Assembly (NCBI GenBank): GCA_024280855.1
Contig: JAJRPG010000105.1
Location: 1-61,924 of the forward strand
Direction of reading: 5' to 3'
DNA: 61,924 nucleotides
Source of the DNA: Planctomycetota bacterium
Lineage (GTDB): Bacteria; Planctomycetota; Phycisphaerae; UBA1845
The number at the start of each line of letters is the position of its first letter. Position 1 is the stretch's first letter. Below, piece by piece: positions 55,459 to 61,924 of the stretch. Made by a program: the position numbers and the translations under genes. The notes under the pieces are model-generated. The model was not told the DNA's origin, did no database searches, and saw nothing but the letters and a program-made list of their open reading frames with translations.

Positions 55459-56646
55459 CTAATCCGTTGTCCTGGAAGGCTTATACTCGTGAAAAATTTC
55501 CACAAGCTCACGGGCGGCGGTCTCCCAGGAAAAATCTTTACCCCGCTTAATGCACTGCGTGGTTATTTGATTTCGGTATGACTTATCTGAAAGAAAATCC
55601 GTAAGCACCTTAGCCAATGACTGTGGACTATCAGGGTCAAACAAAATTCCCGCCCCACCCAAAACTTCCGGCAGGGAACCTCGATCACTAGCAATGACCG
55701 CTGTCCCACATTTCATCGCCTCGACGGCAGGCAGGCCAAACCCTTCTAAAAATGAAGGAAAAACCAAGGCCTCCGAACCTGCATATAAATGTACCAAATC
55801 ATCATCGGGCACATAACCAAGAAATCGCACGCGCGACTCAAGCTTATGCTTCCGAACGCTCGCCATTAACTCTTCATGGCAGGTGCGAAATACATCACCC
55901 TTATAATCACCAACCAACAGCAATTGCACGTCTTGCACACTGTCGCCAACCGATGAAAAACCCTCAATGAGTGTGCGCAAATTCTTGTGCGGGCTAATGC
56001 CTCCGACATAGAGCAAGTATCTATCTTGAGCAGCTAACTCGTATCGTTTTAACGATTGCAGATGCGATTCGGAATCAACATCTACAGACTTAAAAACATC
56101 GCTCGGCGCTTCTGAAATGACCCGCACGCGATCTTCATCAAGCTTAAAGTAGTCTACCAGGCCTTTTTTTGACGCCTCTGAAACTGTCACAATTTTCGAT
56201 GACCGACGAATCGCTAACTTACTCTTCATATTCCAGAAGAATTGGCTTCGCTTATTGTGAAAAATCAAATGAGGTAGTGTCTCGGCTATGACATCATGAA
56301 ACGTAACCAGGCACGGAAACTTTCCTCCAACCGGAAAGTAAGTATAGACAGCCGGGAAGAACATCAAGTCGATGCACTCTGCGCGAACCGCTTTGCGCAT
56401 AGCTAACATATCACCGATAGACCTTCGCCCATCAGCCGACGCGGCCTGCGCTGCCCCTACCTGCGTCTGCCCGATTACCCTGCGCCAATCTTTGGGAAGC
56501 TCGTCACTTTCCGCGCACTGACCATCGCAAAAAAGCGTGTAGTCATCGCCGGTGTCCAAGGCCTCGAGCGCAAAGAAAAGCTCGCGTGCGAATCGCCCAA
56601 ATCCACGACGATTAGCTGTACAGGTAGCATCTAGTCCGATGTGCAT
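55459..56646 (-). CDS. Family 4 glycosyltransferase (GT-B fold)
   Basis: 395 residues. HIGLDATCTANRRGFGRFARE starts a GT-B enzyme of the mannosyltransferase-like branch of GT4. YLLYVGGISPHKNLRTLIEGF opens the donor domain and FPSFLEGFGLPAVEAMKCGTAVI carries the E-x7-E pair. No membrane helix is present. It lies 36 bases after the small membrane gene and directly precedes another GT4 gene, so the two may act in sequence on one acceptor. Confidence 0.89.
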   Translation of the reverse strand: MHIGLDATCTANRRGFGRFARELFFALEALDTGDDYTLFCDGQCAESDELPKDWRRVIGQTQVGAAQAASADGRRSIGDMLAMRKAVRAECIDLMFFPAVYTYFPVGGKFPCLVTFHDVIAETLPHLIFHNKRSQFFWNMKSKLAIRRSSKIVTVSEASKKGLVDYFKLDEDRVRVISEAPSDVFKSVDVDSESHLQSLKRYELAAQDRYLLYVGGISPHKNLRTLIEGFSSVGDSVQDVQLLLVGDYKGDVFRTCHEELMASVRKHKLESRVRFLGYVPDDDLVHLYAGSEALVFPSFLEGFGLPAVEAMKCGTAVIASDRGSLPEVLGGAGILFDPDSPQSLAKVLTDFLSDKSYRNQITTQCIKRGKDFSWETAARELVEIFHEYKPSRTTD

Positions 56647-56682
56647 ATCGAGCTGGTATGAAAAGGCGAGTAAAAATCAAAC

Positions 56683-57006
56683 TCAGGAAGCGGAGGGAAC
56701 ACCGACAATGCGGTTGTAAACGATACCGATACACCAGCCGATAATCGCGCCAGTTACCGCGCCGTACAAAAGCCCCACGAACGCACCAGGCCAACTGACG
56801 GAATATCCGATGAAAAAATGCCCCAGCAGATTCAACGTCTTTCCCACCTGCGGGCCACCCTTAATTAGCAGCCAGGCGGTCATGACGAAAAGCCCACCAC
56901 CGCCGAGCATGGCAAAAATGAAGGCGAGTATCCCAGCCTTCATGCGGGCAATAGCATGACTAACTTCTTGGTCGGCACTTCGTGCTGACATGACAACTTC
57001 CTCCAT
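56683..57006 (-). CDS. Small membrane protein homologous to the tail of the UGM-like enzyme
   Basis: 107 residues with two to three hydrophobic segments (about 24-48 and 58-98). LNLLGHFFIGYSVSWPGAF matches, position by position, [19 protein letters not shown] in the C-terminal region of the protein encoded just upstream. The same membrane module thus exists once as a fusion and once alone. It starts 3 bases after that gene's stop. It may assemble with the flavoprotein at the membrane. I know no function for this module. Confidence 0.8.
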   Translation of the reverse strand: MEEVVMSARSADQEVSHAIARMKAGILAFIFAMLGGGGLFVMTAWLLIKGGPQVGKTLNLLGHFFIGYSVSWPGAFVGLLYGAVTGAIIGWCIGIVYNRIVGVPSAS

Positions 57007-57009
57007 GAT

Positions 57010-58857
57010 TTAGACTTTGTCTAACAAATCTTTGCTCTCGTCCAGATCAGCCCGTCGCTTCAGCAGATTCGTATACGATGACATCGTCCAATTTCTCAGA
57101 CCTGCGCCAACGTATCCCAACAAAAACCCACCAATCCCTGCTTCAATCAGCCCTAAGAAAGCACCGGACCAGGAAACCTTATAGCCAATAAGATAATGCC
57201 CCAACAGTGACAAATGCGGGCCAACGACCTCGCCACCTTTCAAAATCAAAGCTGTGGTAGCTAGAAACAGACTGATAGCGAAAACCAGGCCCATCGCCGA
57301 ACCTAATGCAAAGGGGTCCAACTTGGCAAAAGCCGCTCGGATGACAGCGTCCGATGCCACGGATTCGGCATCATCGTCGGGCACAAGCCTGCGCGGAATC
57401 ATGCGGTCGCCGGTAGCCTTCTCATCGCTGACTGTTTCTTCGTGATATTCTTTCTCGACGTTCACTGCCCAGATGTTATACTTCGCGCCCATCACATTAC
57501 GCGCAGCGTAGATACCGGTGAGCATTGAGTGGTCCTGGTTGTTGTATCGATGTTGACCATTTCGGCCTATCGTTTGCAAGTTAGGAATGGTATCCAAGTA
57601 ACGACGAATCACATCAAGATGCGATTGATAATGCTGATCGTAAATCGGATACGCTTTCTTCATCCGCACGACTGTGCCATCCTCCACCTCATTTTCTTCG
57701 ATAAGCTTGAGCGTTACGGTTTCCTTTAGGCCAAGATCAATAAGACGATCGTCCGACCACGTCCATTCATCATCCACATCCCAAAGAAAATATTCGAGAC
57801 CCAACGAAGTGCGCGAATAATCCGGAACCATCTCCGGACTCCAGTTCTTGTAGTTTTGAATACGCCCCATTTTCACTTCGGGCGAATGAATGTAAATCCA
57901 GTTATCCGGGAAGATTTCGGCTCGCTTTATCATCAAAACAACGGTCAAATAATCGCGATATGCCAAGCTATTCGCAGCTTTAATCACCTCGTCAGGCGGC
58001 GCAGGGTCCATCATATTGACGAGTTCGCGAAGCGGCATGGTGGAAAAGAACTGGTCACCGGAAAACTCTTCCAGCTCGCCATTTTCGTCACGAGCGTAAA
58101 CACATTCGACCTTCCCGTGAGAATGACGAATACGTTCCACACGCCGGCCCATCTTGGTATGATTACCCTGCGATTCAAGATTCGATTGACAGCACTCCCA
58201 CATCATCCCAGGCCCTAATCGCGGATACTTAAACTCGTCGATTAGCGTGGTAATAATTTTGCCATCTTTGGTTTTACCACCGCCACCCAATAGGGCGTTA
58301 CGCACGGCTTCGACCAAAGACAAATTCTTAATACGCTGGGCAGCCCAGTCCGCAGAAATTTCGGTGCAAGGAATGCCCCACACTTTTTCGGTATATGTCT
58401 TAAAAAATATGTTGTAAAGGCGATACCCAAAACGATTGGACACCCACTCTTCAAAGTTGCGCTCTTGCCGGGAAGGAAACACCTTGGTTCGGGCAAAACT
58501 AAGGCCAATCATGCACGCTTCAAAAAGCCCTAGCCCTGTCAGCGCATTTTTCGCTTGCAAGGGATAATCGAAAAAATGGTTGCGATATAGAATCCGCGAA
58601 AGACGAGGACGCAGCAGCATATCTTCGTCGATGATGTCGTCCCACACCTCGTTGATTAGCGGCACTTTGGAGAAAAATCTGTGGCCGCCAATGTCGAAGC
58701 GATACCCTTTGTAATTCACCGTGCGCGAAATGCCGCCCACAAGCTGGTCCGCTTCCAGAATGGTTGAGCGAATGCCATTTTTAGCAAGCTCATACGCTGC
58801 GGTGAGACCAGCAGGGCCTGCCCCGATGACTACGGCATTTTTTACTTCAGTACTCAA
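57010..58857 (-). CDS. UGM-like FAD/NAD-binding oxidoreductase with C-terminal membrane domain
   Basis: 615 residues. [17 protein letters not shown] is the FAD-binding turn, and [14 protein letters not shown] and [17 protein letters not shown] mark the UDP-galactopyranose-mutase-like group common in exopolysaccharide clusters; [15 protein letters not shown] closes the FAD domain. After about residue 510 come two to three membrane helices, an addition unusual for this family. The same module is encoded separately by the next gene. The start is TTG at 58857 with GAAGGA 10 bases before it. It is the first gene of the 36-kb minus-strand run. Mutase activity is not proven by sequence. Confidence 0.85.
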   Translation of the reverse strand: MSTEVKNAVVIGAGPAGLTAAYELAKNGIRSTILEADQLVGGISRTVNYKGYRFDIGGHRFFSKVPLINEVWDDIIDEDMLLRPRLSRILYRNHFFDYPLQAKNALTGLGLFEACMIGLSFARTKVFPSRQERNFEEWVSNRFGYRLYNIFFKTYTEKVWGIPCTEISADWAAQRIKNLSLVEAVRNALLGGGGKTKDGKIITTLIDEFKYPRLGPGMMWECCQSNLESQGNHTKMGRRVERIRHSHGKVECVYARDENGELEEFSGDQFFSTMPLRELVNMMDPAPPDEVIKAANSLAYRDYLTVVLMIKRAEIFPDNWIYIHSPEVKMGRIQNYKNWSPEMVPDYSRTSLGLEYFLWDVDDEWTWSDDRLIDLGLKETVTLKLIEENEVEDGTVVRMKKAYPIYDQHYQSHLDVIRRYLDTIPNLQTIGRNGQHRYNNQDHSMLTGIYAARNVMGAKYNIWAVNVEKEYHEETVSDEKATGDRMIPRRLVPDDDAESVASDAVIRAAFAKLDPFALGSAMGLVFAISLFLATTALILKGGEVVGPHLSLLGHYLIGYKVSWSGAFLGLIEAGIGGFLLGYVGAGLRNWTMSSYTNLLKRRADLDESKDLLDKV

Positions 58858-59468
58858 TTGCGAATCGTCCTTCTATCGTCCCGGCTAGGAGCTTTTTTGC
58901 GCAGACTCCGTCCCCGTCATGTGCCCAAATTCCTGCTACTTTCCACCACTTTCCAGCCCGATACCCAGCGGTTAGACCAGTACCCCATATGCACCCTACG
59001 CCATCCTTGTGGAAAGGAGATTAGACACTTCTATCATATTGTCGCGCCACCAATATACACACCCGACTCAACGCGACCTACTACCGCATGAAACAGTCGC
59101 GGAGTATACGCTTAATCGACTAAATCTGGCAAGAATAATAACAGGACAATGACCAAGTAAGGTCCGGATAGTTTGTCTCTAATTTGCGCCAGGAGTGACA
59201 TTAATAGTTCGCCCTACTGTCGCCTCGATTCATCACCTTAACGACCTGCACGTGATCACCTTGCATTTACCCTTTCTCATAGGCCAAAACGATCACCTGT
59301 ACATGGTTACGATTGTCAGCCCTGCAGCCTGGTAGTAAGTTATCGGCACAAAATTTAGCGCACAGTGACCACGAACCTATGCTAGAAAACCCGATGACGG
59401 TATAAGCTAGACATATATAAGGCGAATATATAGTTACTCGAAATCGCCGAAGCACTTATTTTTTAGCG
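58858..59468. other. Non-coding divergent region
   Basis: 611 bases between the UGM-like gene and the plus-strand GT-C gene. It contains copy 2 of the dispersed 21-base repeat 40 bases before the UGM-like start codon. The stretch at about 59385-59440 is AT-rich with several TATA-like words, which may hold the promoter of the GT-C gene, but no convincing -35/-10 pair stands out. Small open frames here have no ribosome-binding sites and no recognisable product. I see no RNA gene. Confidence 0.55.
58898..58930. repeat. Dispersed GACGGGGACGGAGTCTGCGC repeat, copy 2
   Basis: On the minus strand AATTTGGGCACAT is followed by a 21-base core identical to that at 10437-10457. It stands just upstream of the first gene of a minus-strand operon, as copy 1 does. 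Conservation extends weakly to the flanking TTTGGG. Either a REP-type element or a shared regulatory site fits. Confidence 0.7.
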
Positions 59469-61241
59469 ATGAAACGACGGCAACGCTTGAGCGAAACGGC
59501 TGAAAACAATCTTATCGCACCTACCGATGAGCGCGGCAACACGTCCACACTCTGCTATCGTCTGTTAGTTATGCTGATTGTCGTCACAGTGCTACTTTAC
59601 GGACATCGCATCACACACAGCCTGGGCGATTTCTCCGACGCTTCTCACCATGTGGCCAACGGTGTTTTTCTTGTCGACGCTTTCCATGACCGAGCAGAGG
59701 CACTAGCCAGCCCCATGGCATACGCCGAAAAGTATTATAGCCATTACCCTGCCGTTAATCTGGGCTATTACCCGCCCTTGTTTCACATATGCGAAGCCGC
59801 CGTCATGATGGTCTGCGGGATTACCAGCGTGTCAGGCCAAATCACCGTTCTCTTATTCGCGATACTGCTCACCTATTTCACTTTTTCATGGCTGCTCCTT
59901 AGGCTCTCTCCTTGGTGGTCAGCCGCCGGGACGCTGCTGGTCATGTCAACACCGTTCCTGGTCTATTGGGGCCAGGACATCATGATCGAAATCCCGGTAC
60001 TCGCTTTCGTCACCGGCGCGATGTGGCTATTCGAATCGCTACTCCAATCGAAAAAGCCTCGCTGGACGACCTGTCTTTGGTGGGCGGTGCTAACTTCGCT
60101 GGCGATATGGACCAAGCAACACGCTTTGGTCCTGCTGCCGATTTACTTTTTCACCACTCTTACAACTTGGCAATGGCGCAAACTTACGCATCCAGCTATC
60201 ATTGTATCAATCGTCATTATCGTGCTGGCATCCATTGGCCAAGTCGTTGTCATGCTCAAGTTCATCGGTGGCGACGCGGTTGGCCATTCCATTGGCTTCA
60301 CCAAACAACATGTGTTCGACCGCTTCAATCTCGCCCAGTGGACTTTCTACTTCGATAGAGCCACGCAAATCATAAACTGGCCAATCATCATTGCTTCTAT
60401 TTTGGGTATCGTGGTGGTGATTTTCCGTCGCTGGCGACAAGACTCCCCCCTGCTGGTGTGGCTGGCCTCCTTCTACCTCATGCATTCTTACATGAAAGCT
60501 CAGGACGTTCGCTATGCGTGCATGATAGTACTACCGCTATGCGTACTAGCTACTTTGGGCGTTAAGTATACGCTCTCATTTGTAGGCGGCATGCCGATGG
60601 GGAAATCTCGAAAAATGATCGCCCGCATAGTCATGGCTCTGCTGCTTGCATACCAACTTTACGATGCATCTCTGGTTCATGTACCACATCAATCCTCATC
60701 GTGTTGCCAGGTAGCTAACGACTTGAGTACCCAGATGGGGCCATTCGCCTGCCTGTCTTTTGCACCACAGGAACCCGCGCGGCTAGCTACGCTTTATCGC
60801 TTGTCTGTAGAACATGATCGAAACGAGAAACCAAACATCTTCGATCACGGCAGTATCTACCGAGCTGATCAGGTATTAAGAGATTGGAAATCTCGCTGGG
60901 AAAACGCGGCGGCACTGGCGGCGTCTCTGAAAAACTGGAACGTCAAATACATTCTCGTCGAATGGCCCACTAATATGGTTGAGCGGCGCGGGGATATGGA
61001 GATTAAAGAGGCTATTGACGCGGTCATCGCATTAAATGAATTCAAAGAAGTGCGACAGTATTCCGTAGGCCCTACGGCTCCAAGATATCCGGTACGCCTC
61101 ACACGCTTCAAAGTGCCGAGACGGACGCTGCATCTTTACGAACGCATCGAACCGATGACGTTTACTCCGAAATCTTCGCCACCGCTCCACCCCAAGCGCG
61201 TGAACTTTACGATCAATGGAGAAGCTGATTCGGCTAAGTAA
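59469..61241 (+). CDS. GT-C glycosyltransferase, ArnT/PMT-like
   Basis: 590 residues with about ten to eleven helices after a charged N-terminus. The first loop contains LGDFSDASHHVANGVFL and NLGYYPPLFHICEA; TPFLVYWGQDIMIEIPVLAF is the usual second landmark of GT39-like proteins. A soluble C-terminal region of about 170 residues follows. The enzyme is expected to use a polyprenyl-phosphate sugar in the periplasm. It is transcribed divergently from the long minus-strand run and stands alone, with the repeat-rich mobile region after it. Confidence 0.82.
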   Translation: MKRRQRLSETAENNLIAPTDERGNTSTLCYRLLVMLIVVTVLLYGHRITHSLGDFSDASHHVANGVFLVDAFHDRAEALASPMAYAEKYYSHYPAVNLGYYPPLFHICEAAVMMVCGITSVSGQITVLLFAILLTYFTFSWLLLRLSPWWSAAGTLLVMSTPFLVYWGQDIMIEIPVLAFVTGAMWLFESLLQSKKPRWTTCLWWAVLTSLAIWTKQHALVLLPIYFFTTLTTWQWRKLTHPAIIVSIVIIVLASIGQVVVMLKFIGGDAVGHSIGFTKQHVFDRFNLAQWTFYFDRATQIINWPIIIASILGIVVVIFRRWRQDSPLLVWLASFYLMHSYMKAQDVRYACMIVLPLCVLATLGVKYTLSFVGGMPMGKSRKMIARIVMALLLAYQLYDASLVHVPHQSSSCCQVANDLSTQMGPFACLSFAPQEPARLATLYRLSVEHDRNEKPNIFDHGSIYRADQVLRDWKSRWENAAALAASLKNWNVKYILVEWPTNMVERRGDMEIKEAIDAVIALNEFKEVRQYSVGPTAPRYPVRLTRFKVPRRTLHLYERIEPMTFTPKSSPPLHPKRVNFTINGEADSAK

Positions 61242-61312
61242 ATAACGCCGTCATGATGCCATTGGATTGGCGGGTGGCCCAGCCTTGCTGTAGGGCGGGG
61301 ATCGAATCCGTC

Positions 61313-61332
61313 ATTCCTGCGAAGGCGGGAAT
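61313..61332. repeat. Short palindrome ATTCCTGC-GAAG-GCGGGAAT
   Basis: Arms 61313-61320 and 61325-61332 pair over 8 positions with one G-T wobble around GAAG. The surrounding word GTCATTCCTGCGAAGGCGGG is a variant of a small palindromic repeat widespread in bacterial genomes. It lies 70 bases after the stop of the GT-C gene and immediately before the long inverted repeat. Confidence 0.7.
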
Positions 61333-61335
61333 CCA

Positions 61336-61499
61336 GGTAGGGCATGGCTATTGCCTGCCGTCTTCGACAACCAACCACTCGCCCGTCATGCCATACGTTT
61401 CAACGAACGATGATTGATGCCATTCACACAGCACCTAACATGGTTAAGTTTATATACATTTAGACATTCGCCATCGGCAGGCAATAGCCATGCCCTACC
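61336..61499. repeat. Perfect 25-bp inverted repeat flanking a 114-base spacer
   Basis: 61336-61360 (beginning GGTAGGGCATGGC) and 61475-61499 (ending GCCATGCCCTACC) are exact reverse complements over 25 bases. The right arm runs into the 3' end of the truncated RAYT frame and supplies its last codons and stop. This arrangement is typical of a REP/BIME-like element mobilised by a RAYT transposase. The 114-base spacer shows no gene. Confidence 0.85.
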
Positions 61500-61743
61500 G
61501 ACTGGAAACAGGAATCGGCGTATCGTTTTCGCGGGCGTGCGGATAGACAATCACATGCACATGGTCCGGCATGATAACGTATCCGACTAGACATACACTT
61601 AATCGCTGCTGTAACACACGCAGTCCATCAACAACAATTCGCTTCATGCCATCGTCGTGGAAAAATGTTAGACGCCGTCGGCAGGAAATCGTCCAGAAGT
61701 GAGTATCGCCCGGTTCGTCATATTTGCGTAAGTGAGCAGGCAT
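61495..61743 (-). pseudogene. Truncated REP-associated tyrosine transposase (RAYT, Y1 family)
   Basis: 82 codons. HLRKYDEPGDTHFWTISCRRRLTFF is the RAYT N-terminus, and VGYVIMPDHVHVIV holds the His-x-His metal motif of the HUH/Y1 nuclease fold. RAYTs are usually 150 residues or longer, with the catalytic Tyr further on; here the frame ends in the inverted repeat and the Tyr is missing. It is therefore a remnant, probably cut by insertion or recombination at the repeat. RAYTs are thought to spread REP palindromes, which accords with the elements beside it. Confidence 0.82.
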
Positions 61744-61889
61744 AACGTTTAGCGTACATCATCGACTCCCCCAGGTCCAAAAAGAAGGGCCTGATTCCAT
61801 GAAAGAGAGTTCTCCTGCAGAATTCATTGGACGGCGTATCCTCGTGGGACCGCCAAAAACAGAATTCTTTTACGCAGGAGAACTCAGCT
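61744..61889 (+). mobile_element. Probable left end of an IS110-family element, non-coding
   Basis: The 146 bases before the transposase start contain a 12-bp inverted repeat, GAGTTCTCCTGC (61807-61818) and GCAGGAGAACTC (61874-61885), with AGAATTC/GAATTCT just inside. In the IS110 group the non-coding left end encodes the bridge RNA that guides target choice, so this structured stretch is a candidate. The exact element boundary is not visible; insertion near a REP/RAYT locus is common for this family. Confidence 0.5.
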
Positions 61890-61924
61890 ATGTTGTTTAT
61901 GGGAATCGATCAGCACAAGCGTCA
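61890..61924 (+). CDS. IS110-family transposase, N-terminal fragment at the right edge
   Basis: Only 11 codons are present before the window ends: M-L-F-M-G-I-D-Q-H-K-R. GIDxHK(R) at the very start is typical of DEDD transposases of the IS110 family; the Asp is the first catalytic acidic residue of the RuvC-like domain. GCAGGAG lies 9 bases before the ATG and forms one arm of the upstream hairpin, so translation may be controlled by that structure. The call rests on a short sequence. Confidence 0.62.
   Translation, partial: MLFMGIDQHKR

Noticed and set aside
61136-61378. Minus-strand frame containing LDSRLRRNDG
   Set aside because: This peptide is the usual translation of a widespread small palindromic repeat; the frame overlaps the GT-C gene's 3' end on the other strand and has no ribosome-binding site.

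Overview
The window is a 62-kb surface-polysaccharide locus of a Gram-negative, exosortase-bearing bacterium. Planctomycetota (perhaps Phycisphaerae) is my best guess, from the exosortase/EpsI/large-TPR combination, the many sulfatase-family membrane proteins, the moderate GC content and the frequent TTG/GTG starts. No rRNA, tRNA or housekeeping marker confirms it. Almost every gene makes, polymerises, exports or decorates a glycan. I see no CRISPR array and no PEP-CTERM target gene.

Layout. (1) 1-10338, mostly minus strand: O-unit genes, namely a Wzx-type flippase, a GT4 glycosyltransferase, a Wzy-like polymerase/ligase, an NAD-dependent epimerase, RmlD-like and RmlC-like enzymes, two GT2 glycosyltransferases and a polysaccharide deacetylase cut by the left edge. 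One plus-strand FkbM methyltransferase sits inside this run between two related hairpin repeats. (2) 10339-11202: non-coding divergent region. (3) 11203-22902, plus strand: the assembly core, with an exosortase fused to a degenerate nucleotidyltransferase and beta-helix, EpsI, a Wzc-like tyrosine kinase/co-polymerase, a phosphoglycosyl transferase, a 1390-residue TPR protein and a UbiA-type prenyltransferase broken by a frameshift. (4) 58857 down to 22966, minus strand: 29 tightly packed genes. From upstream to downstream these are a UGM-like flavoprotein with its membrane appendage, GT4/GT2 transferases, a deacetylase, a Gfo/Idh oxidoreductase, a second flippase, GT-C membrane transferases interleaved with three sulfatase-family proteins, a lipid-linked GT2, an ICMT-like protein, an esterase, and an acylation cassette. 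(5) 59469-61241: a plus-strand GT-C transferase. (6) 61242-61924: repeat-rich mobile DNA with a truncated RAYT and the first codons of an IS110-type transposase.

The most striking system is the acylation cassette at 24412-31727: MBOAT, a 34-residue single-helix microprotein ending in F-V-Y-T-G-F, a DltD/AlgX-like SGNH protein, MaoC, SDR, FkbH-like HAD-IIIC protein and acyl carrier protein. It has the logic of the Dlt D-alanylation pathway (loader, carrier, MBOAT, DltX shuttle peptide, SGNH transferase), but FkbH replaces the adenylating enzyme DltA. I infer that it esterifies the exopolysaccharide with a glyceryl or other hydroxyacyl group. The microprotein overlaps both neighbouring genes and is easily missed.

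Secondary points of interest are the nucleotidyltransferase-beta-helix-exosortase fusion, three sulfatase-family proteins with Thr at the nucleophile position, a membrane domain present both fused to and separate from the UGM-like enzyme, and two kinds of dispersed palindromic repeat.
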